From Gemmobacter serpentinus (GTDB lineage Bacteria > Pseudomonadota > Alphaproteobacteria > Rhodobacterales > Rhodobacteraceae): a stretch of 64,000 bases of DNA. The stretch's first letter is position 1. The number at the start of each line of letters is the position of its first letter. Location: the NCBI RefSeq assembly GCF_008973825.1, contig NZ_WCHR01000016.1, positions 62,001 to 126,000 of the forward strand, read 5' to 3'. Made by a program: the position numbers and the translations under genes. Below, piece by piece: positions 33,601 through 42,286 of this stretch. The notes beneath the pieces were generated by a model. It saw only the letters and a program-made list of their open reading frames with translations. It made no database searches and was not told the origin of the DNA.

Positions 33601-34439
33601 AAATCCCATCCACCAGCTTTGGCGCGGCACAGGGGCTGGACGAGTTGAAACATGTGGGCGAACCCGCCGATGTGCGCGCCACCCGCGCCCGCGCAGGTCT
33701 GTTGGACGATGGCAGCGGCGGCGGATCGGGCGGCACCAGCGTGGCCTATCCGCTGGATCTGCGTATCTCCGCCCCGCAACGCATCTTCGTGCGCGGCCGC
33801 GGCCTTGATCTGGAGATGGGCGGCGAGCTGCGCGTCAGCGGCACCACCGCCAATGTCGTGCCGTCCGGCGCGTTCGATCTGGTGCGCGGTCGCCTCGACA
33901 TCCTCGGCAAGCGGCTGAACATCACCCAGGCGACCTTGCAATTGCAGGGCGATTTCGACCCCTATCTTCTGGTCTTGGCGTCCAATGAAAGCGACGGCAT
34001 CACCAGTTCGGTGAAGATCGAGGGCATGGCGAGCGAACCGAAGGTGAGCTTTGTCTCCTCGCCCGAACTGCCCGAGGAAGAGGTTCTCGCGCGGCTGCTG
34101 TTCGGGCGCGACCTGACCTCGCTTTCGGCCTTCCAGGCGGCACAGCTGGCCTCTGCAGTGGCCACTCTCGCGGGTAAGGGCGGCGACGGCATCGTGGGCA
34201 AGCTGCGCAAGGGCTTTGGCCTGGATGATCTGGACATCAGCACGAATGCCGAAGGCGAAACCGAACTGAAGGCCGGGAAATACATCTCGCAGAACGCCTA
34301 TACCGAGGTGCAGGTCGATGGGGATGGTCAGGCCAAGATCAACCTGAACCTCGATCTCAACGATTCGATCACCCTGCGCGGGTCGGTGGGTGCCGATGGC
34401 GGCACCAGCATCGGGATCTTCAAGGAAAAGGATTACTGA
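30609..34439 (+). CDS. tamB: Translocation and assembly module protein TamB (DUF490)
   Basis: TamB is a long periplasm-spanning beta-helical protein anchored in the inner membrane that works with TamA, and is now tied to lipid transport as well. The 1276-residue protein has an N-terminal signal/anchor (MKRILVLALCALPFAASA), a very long repetitive middle, and the conserved C-terminal domain with FDLVRGRLDILGKRLNI and ELPEEEVLARLLFGRDLTSL. Three exact-length 99-residue repeats lie at about 532-828. The ATG overlaps the tamA stop (TGATG). Its terminator hairpin reaches into the 3' end of the convergent gene. Confidence 0.93.
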   Translation: MKRILVLALCALPFAASAQEDDRSYLTALLEDNLSGAGRKITITGFTGALSSQATIAELSIADDDGIWLTLRDVVLDWNRSALFAGRVSVNTLSAEEIILARLPSAGESETALPSPEATPFALPELPVSVNIGQVAAKRIELGESVLGQPVEATLNAALSLSGGEGEAKLDLVRTGTGPAGKIVLDAAYTNSSKVLKIDLQAAEGAEGIAASLMGLPGTPAVELTVKGEAPLTDYTADLTLASDGAERLAGQVSVAMAEGGGTKFGADLDGDLAPLFLPDYAEFFGNSVQLKAEGEKTAAGVLDLDSFQLVTRAMELGGSLQLAADGLPQRFDVTGQLGLDGQPVLLPLTTDQRTSITHADLALKFDATAGDRWTADVTMTGLDRDDFKAANARISGGGTIARPDGKPLAEGLLDIVTDGLAPTDAALAKALGDRLTGQVGFRWQQGQDNLDLPVLRLNGSDYAFDGGLKITGLEAGLTIGGQGNLRATDLARFADLAGQPALAGQVNATLSGQTALLTGAFDASGKIEGQGLRIGVAEVDNLLSGPSTIDLVARRDETGTRLERLDLQAASLTAKASGTIATAGSDITADLDFADLSVLGPNYRGSMKGRAQVTGTPDAGSATLDATGDGLAMGVAEVDNLLRGPSTIVAAANFAGSTVDLQKLEVNAASLAVNASGKIAAAGHDLTANLNFRDLRALGGSYRGNLSAQAAFKGTPENGTLTASATGSGLAIGQPEADRLLAGESRLAADLALTDGRIKINKATLANPQLRAEASGAINGTHRQVDLQAELTNLALLVPEFPGRFTVSGSAVDDGQGYDLNLAVRGPGGIDTTVRGRVAANFGSANLAIAGGAEAGLANAFLRPTTVSGGLRYDLRLNGPLAPASLGGAITLQGLRIAHPSSPASIDGLGGTINLAGGRANLNLNGSISSGGSFTVSGGAGLAAPFAGDLNIALNQVQLRDPQLFQTRLNGRVTVNGPLAGGALIGGDIVLNETELKIPSTSFGAAQGLDELKHVGEPADVRATRARAGLLDDGSGGGSGGTSVAYPLDLRISAPQRIFVRGRGLDLEMGGELRVSGTTANVVPSGAFDLVRGRLDILGKRLNITQATLQLQGDFDPYLLVLASNESDGITSSVKIEGMASEPKVSFVSSPELPEEEVLARLLFGRDLTSLSAFQAAQLASAVATLAGKGGDGIVGKLRKGFGLDDLDISTNAEGETELKAGKYISQNAYTEVQVDGDGQAKINLNLDLNDSITLRGSVGADGGTSIGIFKEKDY
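32202..33092 (+). repeat. Three 297-bp internal repeats in tamB
   Basis: Units starting at 32202, 32499 and 32796 encode repeats beginning GLRIGVAEVDNLLSGPSTI, GLAMGVAEVDNLLRGPSTI and GLAIGQPEADRLLAGESRL. The spacing is exactly 297 bases, 99 codons, each time. The first two units are clearly alike in the beta-strand parts; the third has diverged further. A fourth, much weaker, match lies before the first. Confidence 0.8.
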
Positions 34440-34445
34440 CCGACT

Positions 34446-34514
34446 CGGTGCTTAGGCACCGTCAGACCGTGAGGATCGACAGAGGGGTGCCGGATCAGAC
34501 CGGCGCCCCTTTTT
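34446..34514 (+). terminator. Intrinsic terminator of tamA-tamB
   Basis: The hairpin 34484-34493 with 34500-34509 (10 bp, one G-T pair) is followed by five Ts. A smaller perfect hairpin (CGGTGC/GCACCG, 34446-34461) stands just before it. The main stem overlaps the last bases of the convergent YihY gene. Confidence 0.8.
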
Positions 34515-35373
34515 CATCGCTGTTGCCCTCATCATCCGGGGGCAGGCCCTTCTCCGGCACGCCTTCCATTTCGGCGTCCACAGCCGCACCGAACAGGATG
34601 GCATAGGCGCTCAGATAGAGCCACATCAGCAGGATCACCACCGCCCCAAGCGAGCCGTAGACTTTGTTATAGGTGTTGAAATGCGCGAGATAGAGCACGA
34701 AGCCGCGCGAGACCGCGAACCACAGCACAACGGCCACCAGAAGGCCGGGGGTCAGCAGGCGGATACGCTGTGTCTCCTCGCGATTCGGGCCAAAGCGATA
34801 GGTCAGGGCCAGCCCCAGCACCACCAGCCCAAGGGCGAAAAGCGTGTTCACGGCCTCAAGCGTGATTGCGGCCAGCGCCCCGAGCGGCAGCAGCGCGATT
34901 CCCAGCGGCACGATGATCGCGGCAATCAGCGCAGTCAGCGCCACCGCCACAAGTACAAGCGTCAGCACAAGCGCCAGAAGCGCGCCCTGGACGCTGCCAT
35001 GATCGGGGCGGTGGTGGACGGCATTCAGGGCCGACATCATGCCCTGCACGCCCGCACGCGCGGACCACAGGCCAACCAGCAATGATATGAAGGTCGTCAG
35101 CCCCAGATCGCTGCTATTCGTGCTCAGCAGCGCCTCGACCTGCGTGCGCAGCAGGGAATAGGCGTCAGCGGGCATGAAATCGGCCAGAAGCTCCATCTCC
35201 TGCCGAATCGCGCCGGGATCGGCGACAAAGCTCCAGATCGCGATGATGAAGGCGATGCCCGGAAACATCGACAGCAGACCATAAAAGGTCACGCCAGCCG
35301 CCGCCATGCCCAGATTGGCATTGCCGGCACGCACGAAGATGCGGCGTAATCTGCGGACCAAACCACGTTTCAC
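34495..35373 (-). CDS. YihY/virulence factor BrkB family membrane protein
   Basis: The 292-residue inner-membrane protein has six hydrophobic segments and the family motif AAAGVTFYGLLSMFPGIAFI near the N terminus, KVYGSLGAVVILLMWLYLSA near the C terminus and an acidic tail. The family was once named ribonuclease BN by mistake; the role is unknown, with a link to envelope maintenance suggested. GTG at 35373 follows a GGGGAG site. The open frame extends to 35691 but that part overlaps a small real gene and is arginine-rich. Confidence 0.85.
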   Translation of the reverse strand: MKRGLVRRLRRIFVRAGNANLGMAAAGVTFYGLLSMFPGIAFIIAIWSFVADPGAIRQEMELLADFMPADAYSLLRTQVEALLSTNSSDLGLTTFISLLVGLWSARAGVQGMMSALNAVHHRPDHGSVQGALLALVLTLVLVAVALTALIAAIIVPLGIALLPLGALAAITLEAVNTLFALGLVVLGLALTYRFGPNREETQRIRLLTPGLLVAVVLWFAVSRGFVLYLAHFNTYNKVYGSLGAVVILLMWLYLSAYAILFGAAVDAEMEGVPEKGLPPDDEGNSDEKGAPV

Positions 35374-35432
35374 GATGACATCTCCCCGGTCCTGTGCTGC
35401 CCCGAAGGCAAGTAGCCCCCGGAAAAGCAGAA

Positions 35433-35452
35433 GGGCTCGCTTACGCGAGCCC
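35433..35452 (-). terminator. Intrinsic terminator of the GfcA/YjbE-like small gene
   Basis: GGGCTCGC and GCGAGCCC pair perfectly around a four-base loop. On the minus strand TTCTGCTTTT follows, 37 bases after the small gene's stop and before the YihY start. Confidence 0.75.
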
Positions 35453-35488
35453 CCTGTATCATCCGCTGCCCTGAGGCAACAGGGACGA

Positions 35489-35701
35489 TTAGTGATCGCC
35501 CGAGTCGTTGGCAACCAGAGCGGCGACGAGCGCCAGGCCGGCCAGACCAGCAACCACGGCACCAGCGCCGAGCGAGCCCGACGAAGCCGGAGCAACGACC
35601 ACACCCGGGGTCGGTTCGACTTCAACGACAACCGGGCCGCCAGCGAAGGCAGCGGTCGACATGACCGAAGCAACGGCGACGAGAGCAGCAAGCTTTTTCA
35701 T
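35489..35701 (-). CDS. GfcA/YjbE-like small secreted protein
   Basis: The 70-residue product has a signal peptide cleaved after about residue 20 (AFA-GG), a short Val/Pro/Glu stretch (GGPVVVEVEPTPGVVV), the motif APASSG, a hydrophobic helix of about 20 residues and the end ANDSGDH. From memory, the E. coli capsule protein GfcA has a similar hydrophobic tail ending near ANDSGDG; this and the neighbouring yjbF-yjbH pair suggest a GfcA/YjbE counterpart. ATG 35701 (after GGAGAA) is preferred over the ATG at 35713. A paralogue lies at 47129-47326. It has its own terminator. Confidence 0.7.
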   Translation of the reverse strand: MKKLAALVAVASVMSTAAFAGGPVVVEVEPTPGVVVAPASSGSLGAGAVVAGLAGLALVAALVANDSGDH

Positions 35702-35776
35702 AGTTTTCTCCATACACTTGAGATTGGCGATTGCCCACGCGATAGCATAACGGGACTAGTAAAGGAAGCCAGTTTC

Positions 35777-36445
35777 CTAGCCACCGTCAATAACCCGCGC
35801 GAGTTCGAGATGGCCCCATTCGGAAACCAGTAACTCTTTGGATTTACGAAGTTTTCCACCGTTTTCGAACCAGTATTCATTGGTGAAACTGGCCCCATTT
35901 GCGGTGCAGGTCTCGACCACATGAGTGGTCGAATGTTGCAGCCCTACCACAGTCACTGTGGCAGGGCCCGCCGAACGGGCGGTGCAGTCATAGCTGATGC
36001 GGATCAGCTGGTCGCCGCCATCCAGATAAACATAGCTGCGGCGATGCGTGCTATTGCCCGAACGAAGCTGTGCAAGGGTCGGACCGCTTGATTGCATGAT
36101 GTCGGGACCGAATCCCCGGGTTTCCGACATCACGCTATCGCGGAAGGTCACCGTCAGCTTGTCCGAGGTCGACCAGGTCTGGACATTGCCCTTCACCGAA
36201 ATCGGCACGAGATAGAACGTGGCATTGCCGCTTTTCAACTCGCCCTTGATGACCGGAACCTTCAGCTGGGCCAGATCGGCCCGCGTCACCTCGGCGGGCG
36301 GTGCAGCGGGGCCTTTGGCCTTGGTGGTGGCCCCCTTGGCAGCCTGGGTGATGGCCCCCAGAACCGGCGAAATCTCGGTCTGGTTGCCACAGGCAGCCAG
36401 GGCGCTGCACAGCAGGCCCGCGATCAGCAGAGAAGACCTGCTCAT
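35777..36445 (-). CDS. YjbF/GfcB family lipoprotein
   Basis: The 222-residue protein has a lipobox (ALAACGNQ), a linker rich in Ala, Lys and Pro, and the YjbF-like core with VPVIKGELKSGNATFYLVPI, SVMSETRGFGPDIM and DGGDQLIRISYDCTARSAGP. YjbF lipoproteins accompany YjbH in exopolysaccharide (yjbEFGH) and group 4 capsule (gfcABCDE) operons. The start at 36445 overlaps the yjbH stop by ATGA, proving tight coupling; an upstream in-frame start at 36463 is less likely. A YjbG/GfcC-type gene is absent between them. Confidence 0.82.
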   Translation of the reverse strand: MSRSSLLIAGLLCSALAACGNQTEISPVLGAITQAAKGATTKAKGPAAPPAEVTRADLAQLKVPVIKGELKSGNATFYLVPISVKGNVQTWSTSDKLTVTFRDSVMSETRGFGPDIMQSSGPTLAQLRSGNSTHRRSYVYLDGGDQLIRISYDCTARSAGPATVTVVGLQHSTTHVVETCTANGASFTNEYWFENGGKLRKSKELLVSEWGHLELARVIDGG

Positions 36446-38598
36446 TTCCAGAATCTCCCCCACTGGGCGTCGATGCCTTCTTCGTGATAATCGCGCACCG
36501 CCTCGTAAAGACGGCCCTCGACATCCAGACGCGCGCCGCCATCGCGACCAAACGGCCGGATCGTGGTCTCATAGGTCTTGCGACCCGGACGCCCGGTGCC
36601 CCATGCCAGCGGAACCTCAAGCCGAATCCCCTTGTCAAAGGAGCCGGAGCCGAAGTCCTCGGATGAGACATTGGTCTTGGTGGCGAAGGCGCCGACACGC
36701 CAGCCGCTGGCGAATTCGCGGTCCACGCTCAGTGTTGCCCCCACATCTCCCGCCAGATAGCGGCCGACATCCAGTTGGGCATGATAACCCGGCGCAAAGT
36801 TGTAATAGCCCGAGATATGGCCGGTCGCGACGCGGTAGTCATATTCGCCAAAGCCGAACAGACCATCGGTGTCGCGCTGCGCAACATAGTTGGCTTCGGC
36901 ACCGATGGCCCATTTGCTGTTGACCGGCTTATAGAGCACCTCGGCCGAAACACCGCCGAACATACGCTCCAGATAGCCCGCCGAGATACGGCCATAGACG
37001 TCACCGCCAAGATAGGCGTATTTCGTCAGCGTCAGCCGTTCCACCGCCGGATCGCCATTGGCGTCATAGCGTTCGACATCTGAGCGCACTTCTTGCAGGG
37101 CCGAGGGTTTGGCGGGCGGGATATTGCCAAGGTTCCCCGCAAGCCGCTTCACAGCCGAGCCTTCCAGCACCCAGCCCGGCGCGAATTCCAGCCGTGCCGC
37201 AAGGCGCGCGCCGACATCCATCTTGAACGGCGATCCGCGCTGATCGAACAGGCGGATGCGGTTATAGGGGCTCAGCGACCAGGTGAAATCGGGATAAAGC
37301 TCCGGGTCGTAGGTCAGACCGGCTTGCGATCCGGGGGCAGAGATGACCGTCGCCGCGCGCATCGATTCCGCCGCGGTCGGGCTGTTCTCGAACCGCTCCA
37401 GATCAGAACGGCGCATGGTCACGCGCGAGGCAGGCAGGCCGTCGACCACCGGCACGATCTCGAAGGTCTCGATCGATTCCGGCATCGCATGTGCCATGGC
37501 GCGGGCCACGCGGCCAATGGCCTGGGCCTCGGCGTCGTAACGCTGGTTGCGGATGCGCACCAGCGCGCGATCGGCGCTGTAGGAAATCGCCTCGACCTCG
37601 ATCCCGTCGGGACGCAGGCGCTTGTTCAGGTTGGTGATCAGGATCGGTGCCGCATCGGCCTGGGTGACCCAATCGGTCGAATAGGCCTCGGGATCAGCGG
37701 TCCGCGACGGGCGCAGCTTCACCGGATCGGGGGCGGTATCCTTGATGCTGCCCATCGGGCGCTGCTTGGGGTTCATGATGAAATGCGCGGTCAGGCCGAC
37801 CTCGCTGCCATACATGTAATAGCCGCCGACCTGGAACCACTCGTTCACATAATATTCCAGGCCATAGTTCAGATGGCTGCGCTGCCGGAAAGTGCCGCGC
37901 TGCTTGTCTTCGACCACATAGGCATCGGACGAATATTCCGCCTTGAAGGTCAGCTTGTCATTGATCTGCCACTCGACCCCGGCAAAGGGCGCGGCATCGC
38001 CACGGAACCATTGATCGAAGTTGAACTTGCCGCCCTTGCCGATATCGATCCGGCCGCGCTCCCCAAAGGGCGCACCGATGGCACCATGGCTGCCCAACCG
38101 GCCCCAACCCAGGCCGACCGTTGCCTTCACCGCCGGGGTGATGTGCTTGGTCGCCGCGATATATTCGCCCGACAGAACGCCGGTCCCGGCAAGATCCTGC
38201 AGGCCGACCGTCACGGCAGGGATGTAGCGCCCCTCGGTCAGCAGCTGATAGCGGAAGTCGAAGGAGCGGTCGTAATAGGTGCCGAAGGTCGTGGCATTAC
38301 AGGCCGGCATACAATCCGACCAGTCCCGGATCCCAAGGAATCGGAAGCTCGCGGACATGCGCGGCGAAATCTGGAAGCTCAGCGTCGTGCGGCTGATCGG
38401 CCCCCAATGGGCGGTCGACATGGTCAGGTAACCGTCCGGCTGCATCTCGCCTGAGGGCATGTCGATCAACCCACTGACACCATAGCCATTCAGGCTGGGC
38501 GCGCGGGTGGTTTCGGCATGGGCCCCCTGATGGACCCCAATGGCCAAAAGGGAGCTTGCGAGAAGAAGCCGGGCTTTGCGGGCGGCCATATAGGTCAT
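36442..38598 (-). CDS. YjbH/GfcD family outer-membrane beta-barrel protein
   Basis: The 718-residue protein has a signal peptide ending near GAHAE and the YjbH N-terminal signature LNGYGVSGLIDMPSGEMQPD, STAHWGPISRTTLSFQISPR, and FGTYYDRSFDFRYQLLTEG, followed by alternating beta-strand patterns to the C terminus (GRFWK end). It is expected to sit in the outer membrane and take part in polysaccharide secretion. The ATG at 38598 follows AAGG; a GTG 18 bases farther out is less likely. It is coupled to yjbF and lies 87 bases after the CapD/FlaA1-type gene on the same strand. Confidence 0.85.
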   Translation of the reverse strand: MTYMAARKARLLLASSLLAIGVHQGAHAETTRAPSLNGYGVSGLIDMPSGEMQPDGYLTMSTAHWGPISRTTLSFQISPRMSASFRFLGIRDWSDCMPACNATTFGTYYDRSFDFRYQLLTEGRYIPAVTVGLQDLAGTGVLSGEYIAATKHITPAVKATVGLGWGRLGSHGAIGAPFGERGRIDIGKGGKFNFDQWFRGDAAPFAGVEWQINDKLTFKAEYSSDAYVVEDKQRGTFRQRSHLNYGLEYYVNEWFQVGGYYMYGSEVGLTAHFIMNPKQRPMGSIKDTAPDPVKLRPSRTADPEAYSTDWVTQADAAPILITNLNKRLRPDGIEVEAISYSADRALVRIRNQRYDAEAQAIGRVARAMAHAMPESIETFEIVPVVDGLPASRVTMRRSDLERFENSPTAAESMRAATVISAPGSQAGLTYDPELYPDFTWSLSPYNRIRLFDQRGSPFKMDVGARLAARLEFAPGWVLEGSAVKRLAGNLGNIPPAKPSALQEVRSDVERYDANGDPAVERLTLTKYAYLGGDVYGRISAGYLERMFGGVSAEVLYKPVNSKWAIGAEANYVAQRDTDGLFGFGEYDYRVATGHISGYYNFAPGYHAQLDVGRYLAGDVGATLSVDREFASGWRVGAFATKTNVSSEDFGSGSFDKGIRLEVPLAWGTGRPGRKTYETTIRPFGRDGGARLDVEGRLYEAVRDYHEEGIDAQWGRFWK

Positions 38599-38685
38599 GC
38601 GTCGTCTGCCTTGCACATCGGAACTTGTGGCACCTTAAAAGAAAGCCGCTGCATCAACAATCATGCTTGGGCGACTTTCCACGAA

Positions 38686-40611
38686 TCATTGTCCGGCGAT
38701 TGCCTCAGCCTGAGTGTGGGTTGGGCACTGATACCCGCTGACCCAGAGACGGACCACCTCGCGCGCGGCTTCGGGGTCGCCGGTGGCCACCGCCGTGCGC
38801 AGCGCGCGCAGCGCCGAGGCCATCTCGATCTCTGACAGGCTTTCCTCACGCGCGCGCAGGATCTTGCTATGCGGCGTGGTCAACTGCCCCTCGCCGATCA
38901 GCAATTCCTCATGCAGCTTCTCGCCGGGGCGCAGGCCGGTCACCAGGATCTCGATATCGCCATCCGGGTGATCGCCGTCGCGCACCGAATAGCCCGCCGC
39001 CTGGATCATCTGCACCGCCAGTTCGCGAATGCGCACCGGCTTGCCCATATCCAGCAGGAAGACATCCCCCCCGCGCGAGGTCTGATGATCCGAGAACGAC
39101 CCTGCCAGCAGCACCAGTTGTGCGGCCTCGGAAATCGTCATGAAGAAGCGCGTCACATCCTCATGCGTCAGGGTGACAGGACCGCCGCGCGCGATCTGTT
39201 CCTTGAACAGCGGGATGACCGAACCCGACGACCCCAGAACATTGCCAAAGCGCACCATCGAGAACACCGTCCCGCGCGAGCGTTTGGCCATATCCTGCAC
39301 CACCAGCTCTGCCAGCCGCTTGGAGGCACCCATGATATTGGTCGGGCGCACCGCCTTGTCGGTAGAGATCATGATGAAGCGGTCCACCCCGGCCTCATGC
39401 GCGGCTTCGGTGATGGTGCGGGTGCCCAGCACGTTATTGGCAAGGCCCGCAATCGGGTTATGCTCAACCAGCGGCACATGTTTATAGGCGGCGGCGTGGA
39501 ACACGACATTGATGCCGTAATTCTGCATCACCATCCGTGTCAGCCGGGAATCCGTGACAGACCCCAGAACCGAGACAAGTTCGACCTTCGCCCGTTCGGC
39601 CTGTTCGCGCAGCTCGCGGTCCACGTTGTAAAGCGCGACTTCGCTGACCTCGTAAAGCACCAGCCGCGCGGGCTTGTAGCGCAGCAACTGGCGGCACAAT
39701 TCCGACCCGACCGACCCGCCGGCACCCGAAACCAGCACCGATTTGCCGCTATAGGCCTCTGACGCGCGGGCCAGACCCTGATCGATCTGTTCACGCCCCA
39801 GAAACTGGCCGGGATTGACCGGGCTCAACGTGTCGATCAGCTCCTCGGTGCCGACTAGCTGTGAAAAGGACGGCAGCGACTGCACCTTCAGCCCCATTTC
39901 GCGCAGCTTGCGGGTCAGCCGCGCAATTTTCGGCGGCGAGACCGAGGGCATGGCAAGGATCACCCGCTGGGTCTGATAGCGTTCTGATACCCGCTTCAGA
40001 TTGTCGGGCGACAACACGCGCAGCCCCGCCACCATGGTCGATTGCAGCGCAACATTGTCGTCGATGAAGGCGACCGGCGTGATCCGCTCATGCGAGCGCA
40101 GGGCCGCGGCCAGTTGCACCCCGGTTGTGCCCGCACCGTAAATCAGCACGCGATGCTTGGGCTGCCCCTGCCGCAACACCCAGAGCAGGATGCCCAGAAG
40201 GGCCACTCGCAGGCTGGCCGAACCCATGAACAGCAGCAGCCCATAGGTGACCACGCCAACCAGCGGAAAGCTGGGCACCGTCATGACCAGCAGCACTGTC
40301 GTGAAGATGGTCATGATCGCAGCATAGACGCCGGTGCGCATCATCGCGGCGGTTTCATAGGATTTCAGCTGAATGCGTGGCAGGCCCAACTGGTAGGAGA
40401 CCAGCCCCCCAAGGATCGCCAGACCGGGTAGCACATAATATTGCAGCGCCGGGACCTGAGACAGCATCCCCAGCCCCTTATGCATCAGCAATAGGCTGGC
40501 CAGCAGCGCCACCGGCGGCAGGATCACGTCAATCAGCAGCAAGATGACGCGCTTGCCGCGCCGGGTCAGGCGCAGCTGAAAGGAAAAAAGGGCCGTCCGG
40601 ATCTGTTTCAT
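38686..40611 (-). CDS. CapD/FlaA1-type nucleoside-diphosphate-sugar dehydratase/epimerase
   Basis: The 641-residue protein has four N-terminal membrane segments (about 17-120), a first nucleotide-binding domain (LIYGAGTTGVQLAAALRSHE) and a second short-chain dehydrogenase-like domain with VLVSGAGGSVGSELCRQLL and the catalytic STDKAVRPTNIMGASKRLAE region. Proteins of this kind make 4-keto-6-deoxy or C5-epimerised UDP-sugars, often for capsule precursors. The ATG at 40611 follows AGGGAA; the frame extends to 40656 without support. It is the third gene of the minus-strand run that ends with YihY. Confidence 0.92.
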   Translation of the reverse strand: MKQIRTALFSFQLRLTRRGKRVILLLIDVILPPVALLASLLLMHKGLGMLSQVPALQYYVLPGLAILGGLVSYQLGLPRIQLKSYETAAMMRTGVYAAIMTIFTTVLLVMTVPSFPLVGVVTYGLLLFMGSASLRVALLGILLWVLRQGQPKHRVLIYGAGTTGVQLAAALRSHERITPVAFIDDNVALQSTMVAGLRVLSPDNLKRVSERYQTQRVILAMPSVSPPKIARLTRKLREMGLKVQSLPSFSQLVGTEELIDTLSPVNPGQFLGREQIDQGLARASEAYSGKSVLVSGAGGSVGSELCRQLLRYKPARLVLYEVSEVALYNVDRELREQAERAKVELVSVLGSVTDSRLTRMVMQNYGINVVFHAAAYKHVPLVEHNPIAGLANNVLGTRTITEAAHEAGVDRFIMISTDKAVRPTNIMGASKRLAELVVQDMAKRSRGTVFSMVRFGNVLGSSGSVIPLFKEQIARGGPVTLTHEDVTRFFMTISEAAQLVLLAGSFSDHQTSRGGDVFLLDMGKPVRIRELAVQMIQAAGYSVRDGDHPDGDIEILVTGLRPGEKLHEELLIGEGQLTTPHSKILRAREESLSEIEMASALRALRTAVATGDPEAAREVVRLWVSGYQCPTHTQAEAIAGQ

Positions 40612-40704
40612 GGCTTCCCTATACGGCCGACACACAATGATCGCGGCCAAACCCAAAAAGCGCGCCCGCCGAAGCGTCGCGCCACTGTCCCACTGTATAC
40701 GGAG

Positions 40705-41328
40705 TTACAGCCGAAACAGCTTTTTGAAAAGCACCCGCCCCCCGGTATCAGCAATGAGCCGCAGATCGAAGCAGAAATTGCGGTTTTTGGCGTAGATCAG
40801 GTCCAGTTTTGCCTTTCTGGGCACACATCGGCGGGAATAGACCGCATCGGTCTCGGCCGCGCTGTGGCATTGCCGCAGCAGCCATTCCTCATGGGCATGA
40901 AAATGCAGCGACGCAAGGCCGGTAATGCCGGGCCGGCTTTTCAGCACCTCGGCGTAAAGCTCCGGGAATTTTTCGACATAAAACCGCAAGGGCGGGCGCG
41001 GGCCGACAAAGCTCATATCACCCCGGATCACATTCCAAAGCTGCGGCACCTCATCCAGACGGGCGCGGCGCAGCAGCCGCCCGATCCGGGTCACGCGGGC
41101 GGATTTGTCGCCGCCGGACACACCGGAATCCGTCGCCACCACCGACATGGTGCGCAGCTTCCACAACTGAAACGGCTGCCCGGGCGCCTTCATCCGTTCG
41201 GCGACATAGAAGATCGGCCGCCCCTGCACCAGCAGCAGCACGATCAGCAGAATGCCGAAGGGCAACGCCAGGAGCGCCACCAGCAGAAAGGCCAGCGCCA
41301 GATCAAACAGACGTTTCGACAGGGTCAT
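40705..41328 (-). CDS. Undecaprenyl-phosphate sugar phosphotransferase, short form
   Basis: This 207-residue phosphoglycosyl transferase has the N-terminal re-entrant helix LFDLALAFLLVALLALPFGI, the substrate loop FQLWKLRTM, RRARLDEVPQLWNVIRGDMS with the catalytic Asp-Glu pair, VGPRPPL and RPGITGLASL. It lacks the extended N terminus of the copy at 1520-2236, so it is a distinct type and may use another sugar. It starts with ATGA overlap to the epimerase gene (41325-41328). Confidence 0.92.
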   Translation of the reverse strand: MTLSKRLFDLALAFLLVALLALPFGILLIVLLLVQGRPIFYVAERMKAPGQPFQLWKLRTMSVVATDSGVSGGDKSARVTRIGRLLRRARLDEVPQLWNVIRGDMSFVGPRPPLRFYVEKFPELYAEVLKSRPGITGLASLHFHAHEEWLLRQCHSAAETDAVYSRRCVPRKAKLDLIYAKNRNFCFDLRLIADTGGRVLFKKLFRL

Positions 41329-42173
41329 TGCGGCCCTCCCAGACCCATATCACGCCACTCGGCCACCATCGCCGCCGCATCGGCGCGGCCCGCAATGCCC
41401 GGCAGCAAAGCCTCAAGCCGGGCTGTATCCAGCCCGACCCGCCCCAGCACTTGCGGGTTCTCCGCCCCCCAATGCCAACGGATCGACGCCGCCCGCAACA
41501 GATCGGCCATACCGACCAGCCCGGGGGCCGCGATGTTCAGCACCGCAGGCAGATCCGCCCCGCGCTGAGCCAGATCGGCCAGACCGGCCAGCACCCGCGC
41601 CAAAGCCGCGGGCCCGATATAGGAGCGCAGCGGCCCCTGCGGCTGACCAAGCACCGGATCCAGACGCACATCCTCGCCCGCGCGGCCATTGCCGATCAGC
41701 GCATCGGCGCCGACGATATTGCCAATGCGCAGGCAGGTTTGCCCCGGGCCACCATCCCGCAACCGCGCCGCGACCGACCGTTCCATTGCCAATTTGGCCG
41801 CGCCATAGCCGCTGATCGGTCGCGCAGGACCATCCTCGGCCAGCAGCAGACCATCCAGCCCCGCCGCGCCATAAACCGCCGCCGAAGAGCAATGAAACAC
41901 ATGCCGCGCCTGCCAGCGATCCGCCAGATCACAGGCAGCCGCAGCCAAATCTCTGTTTTTGTTCAGATCTTCATCGCTTCCGCGCACCACCCCGGCCAGA
42001 TTTATCAGTACCAGATCCGGCGCGGGCGCAGGTGGCGCGGCATCTTCCAGCAGCGACCAGCGCAGGCCCTTGGTAACCTGACCCTGCCGCCCCTGCCAAA
42101 AGACCGGCTGATCGGCCCATGCCCGTTGCAAAATCCGCCCGATCTTGCCATTGGCACCAAGAACACAGATCAC
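41325..42173 (-). CDS. NAD(P)-dependent sugar epimerase/dehydratase (extended SDR)
   Basis: The 282-residue protein opens with VICVLGANGKIGRILQRAW, a nucleotide-binding motif GxxGxxG, and has the LINLAGVVRG strand, a YGAAKLAMERSVA stretch carrying the YxxxK pair, and a C-terminal substrate domain. It should make or alter an NDP-sugar for the polysaccharide. GTG at 42173 with a GGGGAT site is the start; the longer frame to 42227 adds nothing. It is the first gene of the long minus-strand run, and its 113-bp upstream gap faces the divergent export lipoprotein gene. Confidence 0.82.
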   Translation of the reverse strand: MICVLGANGKIGRILQRAWADQPVFWQGRQGQVTKGLRWSLLEDAAPPAPAPDLVLINLAGVVRGSDEDLNKNRDLAAAACDLADRWQARHVFHCSSAAVYGAAGLDGLLLAEDGPARPISGYGAAKLAMERSVAARLRDGGPGQTCLRIGNIVGADALIGNGRAGEDVRLDPVLGQPQGPLRSYIGPAALARVLAGLADLAQRGADLPAVLNIAAPGLVGMADLLRAASIRWHWGAENPQVLGRVGLDTARLEALLPGIAGRADAAAMVAEWRDMGLGGPQ

Positions 42174-42286
42174 CGCCAATCCCCATCCCGGCCCGCATTT
42201 GGGCGTTGAACCTATGAATGCGCCCAAGTATCTTGCGCAGGCTGCATATGTCCACCCCGCCAGGTGTGACGAGACCGGAGTGAATT

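Noticed and set aside
35374-35691. Upstream extension of the YihY gene
   Set aside because: The extra residues are antisense or out of frame to the small secreted protein gene, which has its own site, signal peptide and terminator.
37093-38454. 453-residue plus-strand frame across the YjbH-like gene
   Set aside because: Antisense shadow with unusual amino-acid composition; the minus-strand frame has a signal peptide, lipobox partner and ATGA coupling.
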